In this document: positions 15,151 through 24,031 of the stretch, piece by piece
How positions within the stretch are numbered: the stretch's first letter is position 1
How the letters are laid out: every line of letters begins with the position of its first letter
Origin: Stappia sp. BW2
Lineage (GTDB): Bacteria; Pseudomonadota; Alphaproteobacteria; Rhizobiales; Stappiaceae
Direction: 5' to 3'
NCBI RefSeq assembly: GCF_008107695.1
Contig: NZ_VIRG01000056.1
Coordinates: 62,001 to 126,000 of the forward strand
Length of the DNA stretch: 64,000 nucleotides
The notes under the pieces: generated by a model
Seen by the model: the letters and a program-made list of their open reading frames with translations, nothing else
The model's database searches: none
Told to the model about the DNA's origin: nothing
Program-made: the position numbers and the translations under genes

Positions 15151-16275
15151 TCAGCTGAACATGAGCCGTGCCGGTGCCAGTTGCTCCACTGTAATACCGG
15201 ATGCGGCGAGATTGCCGGGCAGATCCGCACCCTGAACCACGGCGGCCAGGGCCTGGCCCATGGCCGGGGACGTCAGAACCCCGCAGCCGCCCTGGCCTGC
15301 GCTGACGAAATATCCCGGATGGTCGGCAAAGCCCCCACAGACCGGGTTTCGGTCAGGAGCAAAGGTGCGCAGGCCCGCCCAGTTTGCGGACGGACGGTGA
15401 ACCGTCAGGTTGGTATCGATCCCGATGTGGTGGATCGCCTCGGCAAGGCGAAGATCGTCTGCATAAACGTCTCCCGGGTCAGCCGCATCAGCTTCCGCCG
15501 GAGACGCGGTAAACCCGTGCGGCTGCGGATGGACGTACCAGGAGTAATCGGCGGTCGTGACATGTGGCCAGGCACCGGCTTCCGACCGGTGAAGCGGAAA
15601 TGTGAAGGCCGACCGGCGAAAAGCCTTGAGACCAAGCCCCGGGACGCCGGCAAGATCCGCAACCCGGTCTGCCCACGCCCCCGCCGCATTGACCAGAACA
15701 GGGGCCGACACAGTCAGATCTCCGGCTGTCACCTGCCAAGTGCCCGCAATGCGCTGGATGGAAGTCACTTCCGATGTGCAGAGGAAGCGGGCACCGTTTG
15801 CAGACGCCGCCTTGCGGTAGGATTGCAGCAACAGATCGACATCGATGTCCATCGCATCTGCTTCGAAAACACCTGAATAAACCCGCTCCGGCCGCAGCGC
15901 CGGAAACAGGGCCAACGCGTCTTGCCGGTCGACAAACCGGCAGTCTGCCCCCGCCTCCTGAAGTCGGGCCATCAATCTGTCCAGAACCGGCCGATGCTCT
16001 TCCCGCCCGACGGTCAGGCAGCCGCGCGGCGCGACAAGTGCCGGCTCGCAAAAGCCGGGTGGGGGAGCCTGGAAGAAGGACCGGCTCGCTGCCGCCATCG
16101 CGCGCATGGTGTCGCCAGAAATGCCGGTCGTGAATTGGCCGGCCGTGCGGGCTGAGGACTGCGTTGCCAAGGCAGGCTCACGCTCCAGAAGCGTCACTTG
16201 CGCGAACTCGGACAAAAAGCAGGCCGCACTCAGCCCGGCCACGCCGCCGCCAATGATGATGACGTCTGGTGTCAT
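15151..16275 (-). CDS. FAD-dependent oxidoreductase, DAO (glycine/D-amino acid oxidase) family
   Basis: A 374-residue flavoprotein. The N-terminal FAD Rossmann motif is DVIIIGGGVAGLSAACFL with the ribose acid in LLEREPA. The second DAO strand is VLVNAAGAWADRVADLAGVP near residue 195. The C-terminal FAD contact is FVSAGQGGCGVLTSPAMG. The layout resembles D-arginine dehydrogenase, sarcosine oxidase and DadA-like enzymes that oxidise secondary amines or D-amino acids. The substrate is not identifiable. It lies upstream of the siderophore-type binding protein gene, with 97 bases between them, which is too little evidence to call a functional link. Confidence 0.85.
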   Translation of the reverse strand: MTPDVIIIGGGVAGLSAACFLSEFAQVTLLEREPALATQSSARTAGQFTTGISGDTMRAMAAASRSFFQAPPPGFCEPALVAPRGCLTVGREEHRPVLDRLMARLQEAGADCRFVDRQDALALFPALRPERVYSGVFEADAMDIDVDLLLQSYRKAASANGARFLCTSEVTSIQRIAGTWQVTAGDLTVSAPVLVNAAGAWADRVADLAGVPGLGLKAFRRSAFTFPLHRSEAGAWPHVTTADYSWYVHPQPHGFTASPAEADAADPGDVYADDLRLAEAIHHIGIDTNLTVHRPSANWAGLRTFAPDRNPVCGGFADHPGYFVSAGQGGCGVLTSPAMGQALAAVVQGADLPGNLAASGITVEQLAPARLMFS

Positions 16276-16314
16276 AGTCTCAAGAAAGTCCTTGGGTGTT
16301 CGCGGTTAACGCCT

Positions 16315-17847
16315 TCACGCCGCCTTGCGGGACATGTCTTCGCCGCGATAGCTGAGCGCTTCGGCCAGATGAATGCGGCCGACCTGATCCGCACCGTCCA
16401 GATCGGCCAGTGTGCGGGCGAGCTTGAGGACGCGGTGGTATCCGCGCGCGCTCAGGGCAAGACGCTCGGCGACATCGCGCAGAAAGGCGAGGCCCTTGTC
16501 GTCCGGCCGTGTCATGGTCTCGACAATCGCGGCAGGGGCCTGGGCATTGGTGCGGCAGGCCAGGCCGAGTCCGAGGAAGCGTTCTGCCTGGATGTTGCGC
16601 GCTTGGGCAACGCGCGCCGCCACGACGGCAGATGGTTCGCTGGCGGCAGGGCCGATCAGATCGGCAGCGGTAACGGCCGGAACTTCGATCCTGACGTCGA
16701 TCCGGTCAAGCAGCGGACCGGACACACGGGCCTGATAATCCGTGACGCACCGCTCGCCCCGGCGGCACTGGTGGCCCGGCTCGCCTGCGTGGCCGCAGCG
16801 GCAGGGGTTCATGGCCGCCACCAGCTGGATGCGGGCCGGATAGGTGACCCGGTGATTGGCGCGGGCGATCACCGCCTCGCCCGATTCCAGCGGCTGGCGC
16901 AGGCTGTCGAGAACCTGCGGATTGAACTCCGGCAATTCGTCGAGGAATAACACACCGTTATGGGCGAGCGAGACCTCGCCCGGCCGGGCCCGCATTCCGC
17001 CGCCAACCAGAGCCGCCATGGAGGCGGAATGATGGGGCGCGCGGAAGGGCCGGCGGTCCGTCAATTTGCCTTCGGCAAGTTCGCCCGCAAGCGAGGCGAT
17101 CATCGAGACTTCCAGAAGCTCGCGTGGGGTGAGGGCCGGCAGGATCGACGGCAGGCGCTGCGCCAGCATGGACTTGCCGGAGCCGGGAGGCCCGGTCATC
17201 AAAAGGTTGTGTCCGCCGGCCGCCGCGATTTCCAGCGCTCGCCGGGCGCTTTCCTGACCCTTGACCTCGGCAAGGTCCGGCAGTGCGCCGGCGTTGCCGC
17301 GCAGCCGGGCCACCGGGCGCGAAAGAACCTGCGTTCCCTTGAAGTGATTGGCGAGCTGGATCAGCGAGCGGGGCGCAAGAATGTCCATGTCCGCATCGGC
17401 CCAGGCGGCTTCACCGCCGCTGGCTTCCGGGCAGATGAGCCCCTTGCCGATGCCGTTGGCACCCATGGCGGCCGGCAGAACACCGGCAACAGGCGCAAGC
17501 GTGCCGTCGAGGCCGAGCTCGCCCAGAACGACATATTTTTCTAGAAATTCAGCCGGAATGGCGCCAATTGCGGCCATCACGCCCAGCGCGATCGGCAAAT
17601 CGTAATGAGAGCCTTCCTTGGGCAGGTCGGCAGGGGCGAGATTGACTGTGACGCGCTTGGCAGGAAGGGCCAGACCAGAGGCGGCAAGCGCCGCGCGAAC
17701 GCGCTCCCGGCTTTCGGCAACGGCCTTGTCGGGCAGTCCGACAATGGTGAAGGCAACCATACCCGGTCCGACATGCACCTGCACGTCTACCGGAACTGCC
17801 TCGATGCCCCGAAACGCGACCGTCGTGATCCGGCTGACCATTTTCAC
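16315..17847 (-). CDS. comM: YifB/ComM family Mg-chelatase-like AAA+ ATPase
   Basis: A 510-residue protein of the ComM/YifB family. The N-terminal LonC-like domain (MVSRITTVAFRGIEAVPVDV to about 180) is followed by an AAA+ Mg-chelatase core with Walker A GPPGSGKSMLAQRLPSILP near residue 215 and Walker B GVLFLDELPEF near 300. A zinc-type cluster CRCGHAGEPGHQC lies near 350, and a C-terminal Mg-chelatase domain ends SARGYHRVLKLARTLADL. ComM is a hexameric branch-migration helicase that helps integrate transforming DNA in competent bacteria. The family is also widespread in bacteria not known to be competent. It appears monocistronic. Confidence 0.92.
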   Translation of the reverse strand: MKMVSRITTVAFRGIEAVPVDVQVHVGPGMVAFTIVGLPDKAVAESRERVRAALAASGLALPAKRVTVNLAPADLPKEGSHYDLPIALGVMAAIGAIPAEFLEKYVVLGELGLDGTLAPVAGVLPAAMGANGIGKGLICPEASGGEAAWADADMDILAPRSLIQLANHFKGTQVLSRPVARLRGNAGALPDLAEVKGQESARRALEIAAAGGHNLLMTGPPGSGKSMLAQRLPSILPALTPRELLEVSMIASLAGELAEGKLTDRRPFRAPHHSASMAALVGGGMRARPGEVSLAHNGVLFLDELPEFNPQVLDSLRQPLESGEAVIARANHRVTYPARIQLVAAMNPCRCGHAGEPGHQCRRGERCVTDYQARVSGPLLDRIDVRIEVPAVTAADLIGPAASEPSAVVAARVAQARNIQAERFLGLGLACRTNAQAPAAIVETMTRPDDKGLAFLRDVAERLALSARGYHRVLKLARTLADLDGADQVGRIHLAEALSYRGEDMSRKAA

Positions 17848-17929
17848 CTCTACTTACAGATGCAGGTCAACGAAGCATATGTCGTGAAAAGACGCAAGAA
17901 CAAATATGGAACAGATGAAGTCTGATCAG

Positions 17930-18160
17930 TCAGGAAACCAGCACGCGCAGCTTGCTGCCGCCGGCAAAAGGCGCGGTGCCACGGCACAGAACAGCCTCCA
18001 GATAAGCAGGCACTTCAAAGTCTTCGCTCGGTCGCAACGCGTTGGTTTCCAGCCAATCAGACACAAGCTGAAGCAGGCGGTCCGGATCTTTTTCGTAAAG
18101 GGCGCGGCAGAGCTCCATGTCGAGCTTGGCCCCGGCGGTGTTGGCGGCGGTAAGTATCAT
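17930..18160 (-). CDS. Small hypothetical protein (76 aa)
   Basis: I do not recognise a family. The 76 residues are acidic-helical: KLDMELCRALYEKDPDRLLQ and a C-terminal FEVPAYLEAVLCRGTAPFAG. There is no signal peptide or membrane helix. The frame fits a real gene: it fills the gap between comM and the MFS gene, starts with ATG and has normal GC-rich third positions. Nothing in the neighbourhood indicates a role. Confidence 0.55.
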   Translation of the reverse strand: MILTAANTAGAKLDMELCRALYEKDPDRLLQLVSDWLETNALRPSEDFEVPAYLEAVLCRGTAPFAGGSKLRVLVS

Positions 18161-18271
18161 GGATCCAATCGCAATTTTTTATCAATCACAGCGTGCTGAC
18201 AACATGCTTGCAATTTTCAGGAAATGCCAGCACATAGCGGTTATGCGGCTCATGCCCACCATAACCCGCTG

Positions 18272-19426
18272 TTATGGTCTGGCGACTTCGGTCTCTCTTC
18301 CGTCCGCGAAGCCTGCCAGGGCGCAGCACAAAAGCCCGGCTGCGAAGAAGAGCGCGGAGTGGCCGGCGACCGGAATGAGAAAGCCGCTCAGCACCGGCCC
18401 CACGCCCTGCCCAAGGGAAATGAGGAAAAACGTGAAGCCGAACCCGATGGACGGCGCCTGCCGGAAGAGCCGCATGCTCCACATGCCGAAAAGAGCCGTC
18501 ATCACGATGAAACCAACACCGAAACAAGCAGCCGACAGGTAGATACCGAGCCTGGTTTCCACCAGCAGGGGCAGGGTGCCGATAGCGGTTCCGACCAGCA
18601 GCGCCAAACCGATGAAGGCGGTACTCAGACCCCAGCGGTTGACCACCCCACCTGCGAAACAGCCGGTGACACCGGAAATGCCAAGGACGATCCAGAACAG
18701 GATCGCATCCCGCGGATTGCCGGTCAGCATGGTCAGAAGTTCGACCGCATAGGTCCAGTAGACCGCGGTGACGATGCCGAAGAGAAATGAGGCCACAAAC
18801 AGTCTGCGCGCCGTCCGGTCCAGGAGAATCCAGAGAGAAACCTTCGTGCGGGTGTGTTCCGGATGCACGCTGCGCCTTGGCAAGGTGACCGCGTTCCAGA
18901 CCGTGACACCCAGGGCAATCGCCGCAAAGACCAGCCACGCCAGGCGCCAGTCGCCACCGGCGAACAGAGCCAGCGGCCCGGCAAAGGCGACGCCGAAGCC
19001 GGTGCCGGAGTTGATCCAGGCATAGACGCCGTTCTGCCGGCTGAGATCCGTGTGGCGAACGATGACATCGGAAAACGGCGGATAGGAAAGACCGGGGCTC
19101 GTGCCGGCCACGAATACACCCAGCGCCAGCACGAACGGTGTCTGTGCCAGGGCAATCGTGGCCATGCCCGTTGTAGCGGCAAGCCCCCCAAGCAGGATCG
19201 GCAGACGGGGCTCGAAGACGGTCGACAGCCAGGAGCCGAGGAAGGTCGCGGCGAGATATCCCAGATAGGACAGACCGGCGATCAGGCCGACGGTTTCCGG
19301 CGTCAAAGCAAATTCCTGGCGGATTTCCGGCAGGAACAGGCCGAAACAGTAACGGGCCAGCCCGTAGGTGACAGCAACGATGGCCAGACCCGCGGCCGTA
19401 AGACCGCGGGTCTGTGCCAAGGTCAT
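18272..19426 (-). CDS. MFS transporter (YbfB/CynX-like, about 12 TM)
   Basis: A 384-residue major facilitator with about twelve hydrophobic segments. It starts MTLAQTRGLTAAGLAIVAV with the first helix continuing YGLARYCFGLFLPEI. The conserved loop 2-3 region is YLAATFLGSWLSTVFEPRLP. The ATG at 19426 lies one base past the TGA of the upstream methyltransferase gene, so translation is probably coupled. A longer start at 19468 exists but would overlap that gene. Coupling to a methyltransferase suggests transport, more likely export, of that enzyme's product. This is an inference; the substrate is unknown. Confidence 0.85.
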   Translation of the reverse strand: MTLAQTRGLTAAGLAIVAVTYGLARYCFGLFLPEIRQEFALTPETVGLIAGLSYLGYLAATFLGSWLSTVFEPRLPILLGGLAATTGMATIALAQTPFVLALGVFVAGTSPGLSYPPFSDVIVRHTDLSRQNGVYAWINSGTGFGVAFAGPLALFAGGDWRLAWLVFAAIALGVTVWNAVTLPRRSVHPEHTRTKVSLWILLDRTARRLFVASFLFGIVTAVYWTYAVELLTMLTGNPRDAILFWIVLGISGVTGCFAGGVVNRWGLSTAFIGLALLVGTAIGTLPLLVETRLGIYLSAACFGVGFIVMTALFGMWSMRLFRQAPSIGFGFTFFLISLGQGVGPVLSGFLIPVAGHSALFFAAGLLCCALAGFADGRETEVARP

Positions 19427-19427
19427 C

Positions 19428-20468
19428 TCAAACCCGGCGGGAGAGCTGGAAGTGAAGTGTTTGGTCATCCGTGAAGCTCTCGCCGAAGATTTCGAAATGG
19501 CCACCCTCCTGCCGATACGAGCGATACTGATCACGCGTAAGTTTCAGGCAGAAGTTGGAAACATGCAAGTTTCTTCCATTGATTGCATGGGCGAATTCTT
19601 CGGCCAGAATGGCCACCTGCGCGCTTTGGCCATCTTCGAACACGACCGGCAGCAAAAAGAAGCGGTTCAATGTCGGCAGACTGCGGTCGACGGCCCGCTC
19701 GAACGCGATCCGAGAAAACCGTTGCATTGCCGGATGCGCGTAGAAACCGGAGATCTTGTCCGTCTGTTCGATCGTGTAAAGCTGGCTTTCCGACAGCAGC
19801 AGATCTCCCGGCCGAGTGATGTTCCGCAGCCAGCCGTTGACCACACCCGGATCGTCATTGCCTTCCTGAAATCCGAGCATGGTCACCAGCGCAGGCGGGG
19901 CATCGCTGCCGATCATGTCTTCCAGACGGCAGGCCTCGAAGGGGGCCGTGACAAATTCAAGCGGAGTTTGCGGCAGGATCGCCGCAAGGGCCGAGCGCAT
20001 CGGCGCGGCGGACATCGGGTTGATGTCGACGGCGATATAACGATCTATGATAACGCCCAATTCCTGCAGGGTCTCGAGAATGAACCCGGTCTTGACCGGC
20101 TCCGGCCCCAGCTCGACATACACCAGCCGCTTTCCCGCAAAAGCACTGGCGATCCGCCTGCAACTTTCTTCCAGTGCAGCCCGGAACGACCTGCCGTTCT
20201 CGTGCATCCGGCCAAGCCTATCCGATGCGATGCCCGCTTCGTTGAGCTGACGCATGAGCTGAAACACTTCGTCCAGTGGTCCTGTTTCTGTCTCCGAACT
20301 GCCTTCGTTTGTATATTTCACCCGGTTGTCCTGGGTCAGGATCGTGTCGAGACTGAATTCGGTATGGCAGGCAATTGCCCTGTGAACCCTTTGCTGCAGC
20401 GAAAGGGGGCCAGTCATGTGGTGATCTGGCCCATGCTCCGGCTGGCCATAGGAAAGCGCTAAAGTCAT
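19428..20468 (-). CDS. EgtD-like SAM-dependent methyltransferase
   Basis: A 346-residue protein resembling the histidine-specific methyltransferase (EgtD) fold. It has an N-terminal segment PLSLQQRVHRAIACHTEF. The SAM strand is LVYVELGPEPVKTGFILETL, then YIAVDINPMSAAPM (SAM ribose acid), TMLGFQEGNDD, and the RPGDLLLSESQ loop. The C-terminal region of EgtD that carries the substrate-binding Glu (pattern TE-x-S-x-K) reads HVSNFCLKLT here, so the Glu is missing and histidine is unlikely to be the substrate. Start ATG 20468; a TTG at 20489 is possible. It is divergent from a LysR gene and coupled to an MFS gene. Confidence 0.7.
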   Translation of the reverse strand: MTLALSYGQPEHGPDHHMTGPLSLQQRVHRAIACHTEFSLDTILTQDNRVKYTNEGSSETETGPLDEVFQLMRQLNEAGIASDRLGRMHENGRSFRAALEESCRRIASAFAGKRLVYVELGPEPVKTGFILETLQELGVIIDRYIAVDINPMSAAPMRSALAAILPQTPLEFVTAPFEACRLEDMIGSDAPPALVTMLGFQEGNDDPGVVNGWLRNITRPGDLLLSESQLYTIEQTDKISGFYAHPAMQRFSRIAFERAVDRSLPTLNRFFLLPVVFEDGQSAQVAILAEEFAHAINGRNLHVSNFCLKLTRDQYRSYRQEGGHFEIFGESFTDDQTLHFQLSRRV

Positions 20469-20629
20469 GGCGGATACCTGTTTTGACAAAAGAGACTCTC
20501 GGATTACGGGATTTTTTACCGAGCCCTAAATTTATAATTGAAGCGCCCCATAATAGAACGTTATGCTTGCACGGCGCTGGATCGGCAGAACTCGTGTCGG
20601 TTGTCTTGCGTTAAAACGGAGGCAGAGAC

Positions 20630-21538
20630 GTGACTATCGGCCGTTTTAATATCGAATTGCTGGAAGCCTTTGTTGCTGTCGCGGAAGCAGGCAACGTCAC
20701 CCATGCGGGATCCCGGCTAAATCGCACGCAACCCTGCGTCAGCACACAGCTTCGGCGCCTGGAAGAACGGGTCGGCAAACCGCTGATCGAACGCAGTGCG
20801 CGCACCATGAATCTCACGCCAGCGGGCCGGATTCTCTATCAGCACGCCACCGAAATCCTGAGGTCGCACGAGGAAGCCAGGTTGCGCCTATCCGCGCCTG
20901 AACTGACCGGCACGGTGCATGTTGGCCTGCCGGAATGGTATGCGACCGGCCAGCTGCAATCGATCTTCTGCAATTTTGTGCGCATTCACCCAAACGTGAA
21001 GCTTGAGATGACGGTGGCCGATAGCGCCACGCTGCATGAAATGCTGTCCAACAACGAAATCAATCTGGCGATTGCCCTTGTCTCGCAGACGAAGCAGAAA
21101 CCGGTCGAGATTTTCGAGGAACCGCTGCACTGGGCTGTCGGCGACAATTGCGCGCTGACCGATCCGCTGCCGCTGATCATGTTTCCGGAACCCTGCCCTT
21201 TCCGGGAAATCTCCTTCGGTTCGCTCGCCCGTGCCGGCCGGCAATGGTACGAGCGCATCACCACCACCAGCGTCGCGGCCGCCCAGGTGGCGGTACTGTC
21301 GGGAGCTGGCATTTGCTGCCTGCCGTCCGGCGCCATTCTGGAGGGCTTCAAGGTCCTCAGGGAACAGGACGGTTTTCCGAAGCTCCCGGCAACGCAGCTT
21401 TCGATTTACACCCAGTCCACGACGCAATCGCCCATCGTCGACTATCTGGAAGAACACCTCAACGACCTGTTGCAGAACGCCATCGCTCCGCGCTCGGCTC
21501 TGGCTGGCAAGATTCAGCCCGATTTACGGGTAATCTGA
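20630..21538 (+). CDS. LysR-family transcriptional regulator
   Basis: A 302-residue regulator. The N-terminal winged helix-turn-helix is FNIELLEAFVAVAEAGNVTH followed by RTQPCVSTQLRRLEERVGKPL. The rest is a periplasmic-binding-protein-like effector domain (about 90-290). The start is GTG at 20630, directed by ACGGAGGCAG a few bases before. It is transcribed away from the methyltransferase-MFS pair. The 161-base shared gap contains AT-rich stretches suitable for a LysR T-N11-A site, for example around 20525-20540. By the usual LysR arrangement it should control the divergent pair and itself. The effector is unknown. Confidence 0.9.
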   Translation: MTIGRFNIELLEAFVAVAEAGNVTHAGSRLNRTQPCVSTQLRRLEERVGKPLIERSARTMNLTPAGRILYQHATEILRSHEEARLRLSAPELTGTVHVGLPEWYATGQLQSIFCNFVRIHPNVKLEMTVADSATLHEMLSNNEINLAIALVSQTKQKPVEIFEEPLHWAVGDNCALTDPLPLIMFPEPCPFREISFGSLARAGRQWYERITTTSVAAAQVAVLSGAGICCLPSGAILEGFKVLREQDGFPKLPATQLSIYTQSTTQSPIVDYLEEHLNDLLQNAIAPRSALAGKIQPDLRVI

Positions 21539-21688
21539 CAGCCGGACGGATCTGGCGGGCCTGTCACAGGTTTCGCGATCGGAGAGATTTTCCCCGTTTT
21601 GGGAGCGGCCGGGCAGGCATGATCCCTTTGTCGACCGGAATGGCGATCCCGCAGCGTATGGGGCCATATCCTGGTGCATGATGCGAAT

Positions 21689-21719
21689 CTGCCCGCATGG
21701 CAGGAGCTCATGCGGGCAG
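21689..21719. terminator. Stem-loop between convergent LysR and chemoreceptor genes
   Basis: A perfect 10-pair stem, CTGCCCGCAT (21689-21698) and ATGCGGGCAG (21710-21719), with an 11-base loop. It lies in the middle of the 291-base convergent gap. There is no clear T tract on either side. It may end both transcripts. No gene is visible in the remainder of the gap. Confidence 0.5.
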
Positions 21720-21829
21720 AAAATCAGTTCGATTTGGTCCAGGGCTTCAGAAAACTGTGTGCGCCACCGGCGCTTTTTCACAAAAGCCTCTGCCAAGGAC
21801 CATTACAGGATCAACCTGCGACTATTGCC

Positions 21830-24031
21830 TCAGGCGGCCCGAACATCTGCCAGGAACTGCTCAACTTGAAGTCTGAGCTGTTCTGACTTGCTGCTAAGTT
21901 CGCCGGCGGTACTTGTGACCTGCGTTGCCGCTGTTCCCGTTTCGCTGGCTGACTGCGACACGATCAGAATGTTTTCCGTCACTTCCTGAGTGCCGCGAGC
22001 AGCCTGTTCGACGTTGCGGGCAATTTCTCCGGTGGCCGAAGATTGCTGTTCAACGGCAGAGGCAATGCTCGAAGCGATCGAATTCATCTCGCCGATCGTT
22101 TTTCCAATCTCCTGGATAGCCCTCACCGCCTCATCGGTCTCAAGCTGAACGCTGCCGATCTGCTGGCTGATTTCCTCTGTTGCCTTGGTGGTTTGGCTTG
22201 CGAGTTCCTTAACTTCCGTTGCGACAACCGCAAAACCCTTACCGGCATCGCCGGCCCTGGCCGCTTCGATCGTCGCGTTGAGTGCCAGAAGGTTCGTTTG
22301 CTCGGCAATGGCAGAAATCAGATTGACCACATCGCCGATCTTCTGGGAGGCGGTCGCCAGACCCTGGATCTGGCGATCGGTCTGTTCAGCCTGCGACACA
22401 GCGCCTCCGGCGATCTGCGAAGACTGGGTTACCTGCCTGCTGATTTCCGCAATTGAACTCGTTAGTTCTTCTGTCGCGCTGGCAACTGTTTGAACGTTTG
22501 CCGCTGCCTGTTCTGCGGCGCTAGCAACCGATGTTGCTCTCTGGTTGGTGTCGTCGGCAATTCCGGAGACCGCATTCGCCGTGGTTTCCATTTCTTTCGA
22601 AGCAGAGGAAGTAGCGGCCAGCAGCTCACTCGCATTCTCATCGAAACTTTGCGTCAACGCCGCAATGCGCTGTGCCCGTTCTTCCCGACGCCTTGTCTCT
22701 TCGGCAGCCCCTAGAGTCAGCTCATCGGTCTTGATCATATTGTCCTTGAAGACTTGTACGGCCACGGCCATATCGCCGACTTCGTCAGTTCTTTCCTGAT
22801 ACGGGATCTCGGCCGACGTATCATGCCCAGCGAGCTGCTTCATGGAGTTGGTTATGTTGACGATCGGCTTTGCAATACCGCGTGCGGCAAGAATCATGAC
22901 GAACGTTGCCGCCACGCCGACGACGATGCCGAGAATGACCATCCACATGGTAGCAGACTGGGAGCGCTCAGTGAGCTTGGTCTCCAAATGATTGACATCT
23001 GCAAGCGCCACTGCCCTGGGCACCGAGATCACAACCGTCCATGGTGTGTTATCTTCACTAAGAACGATAGGCGCAAAGATGTCGATCGCCTCGAACTTGC
23101 CGTCGTCGATGACAGTCGACTCACCCGCGACCATTGAACCCATGCGCTCCGACCAGCTTGTTCCGGCTTCGGCGACCTTTTTGCCAATGAGGTCGGCATC
23201 TTCACTGTATGCAACGACCAGTCCGTTGTCGCTGATGATGCTCACGCTTCCCTTGCCGTCAAACAGGCCGGCATCGACGTTCGCAGCTAGATTTTGCACG
23301 AAGTTCAGATTGAAGTTGGCCCCGGTAATGCCCTGGAACTTGCCGTCGATCATTACGGGAACGGCAAAAGTAGCAAGTGAAACCAACTTTCCCTGATCGA
23401 GATAGGTCAGCGGGCCGATCACGCGTTCTTTGCCGGTTGACCGCGGATCAAGATACCACGCCCCCTTCTGCAAACCGTATGAAGCCATTGACGTTTCTTC
23501 GTACTCCACAAGGGCCTGCACCACTGCTTTGCCTGATGCGTCTTTCGTCCAGTAAGGAAGGAAACGACCCGTGTTATCGGAGCCGACATCGGCGCGGTCC
23601 TGATAAGCCGCGTCATTGCCATCCAGAGCGTTGGGCTCCCACGCCGAGTAGGTGCCATTGATCGTGCTGTTTTGCTCGACGGTTTGACGGAGGATACCAT
23701 TGAATTTTTCGCGCCGGATCTCGGGAGGCAAGCCCTCGGTTTCCGACGCCAGTTCCGAAAATGTCGTCGCCATGTTGCGTGCGGTCTGGATCCCAACGCT
23801 CAGCCTTGACTTGATGACACCCGCCTGGAGGCCGGCTTCATTCAATAGGCGCTCTTTGATTTGTCCGTCGATAATGTCCGTGGCCGTTTCCGCGATGTAT
23901 TCGTTCGTATCACGAGAGAAGAACAGTGATGTTACCACCAATGCAATAACAGTAAGGGCAACGCAAATGATCGAAAATATTGCTATCTTCGACTGAATGC
24001 CACCGAGACGAATGAAGCCACGCCTTTTCAT
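21830..24031 (-). CDS. Methyl-accepting chemotaxis protein with double-Cache sensor
   Basis: A 733-residue chemoreceptor. Membrane helix 1 is at about 16-38 (IFSIICVALTVIALVVTSLF). A large periplasmic Cache-type domain (about 45-345) contains the pattern YSAWEPNALDG and WYLDPRSTGKERVIGPLTYL. Membrane helix 2 is near 360-382, followed by HAMP (GIAKPIVNITNSMKQLAGHD) and a cytoplasmic signalling domain. The hairpin tip is [19 protein letters not shown]. It senses a small ligand outside and controls CheA. Codon use looks less GC-biased than its neighbours and the upstream flank is AT-rich, which could mean a later arrival. No che genes are nearby. Confidence 0.92.
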   Translation of the reverse strand: MKRRGFIRLGGIQSKIAIFSIICVALTVIALVVTSLFFSRDTNEYIAETATDIIDGQIKERLLNEAGLQAGVIKSRLSVGIQTARNMATTFSELASETEGLPPEIRREKFNGILRQTVEQNSTINGTYSAWEPNALDGNDAAYQDRADVGSDNTGRFLPYWTKDASGKAVVQALVEYEETSMASYGLQKGAWYLDPRSTGKERVIGPLTYLDQGKLVSLATFAVPVMIDGKFQGITGANFNLNFVQNLAANVDAGLFDGKGSVSIISDNGLVVAYSEDADLIGKKVAEAGTSWSERMGSMVAGESTVIDDGKFEAIDIFAPIVLSEDNTPWTVVISVPRAVALADVNHLETKLTERSQSATMWMVILGIVVGVAATFVMILAARGIAKPIVNITNSMKQLAGHDTSAEIPYQERTDEVGDMAVAVQVFKDNMIKTDELTLGAAEETRRREERAQRIAALTQSFDENASELLAATSSASKEMETTANAVSGIADDTNQRATSVASAAEQAAANVQTVASATEELTSSIAEISRQVTQSSQIAGGAVSQAEQTDRQIQGLATASQKIGDVVNLISAIAEQTNLLALNATIEAARAGDAGKGFAVVATEVKELASQTTKATEEISQQIGSVQLETDEAVRAIQEIGKTIGEMNSIASSIASAVEQQSSATGEIARNVEQAARGTQEVTENILIVSQSASETGTAATQVTSTAGELSSKSEQLRLQVEQFLADVRAA

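Noticed and set aside
14130..15230. Longer ATG start for the siderophore-type binding protein
   Set aside because: It would overlap the DAO-family gene and hide the signal peptide 59 residues inside. The TTG at 15053 has a ribosome binding site and a normal signal peptide.
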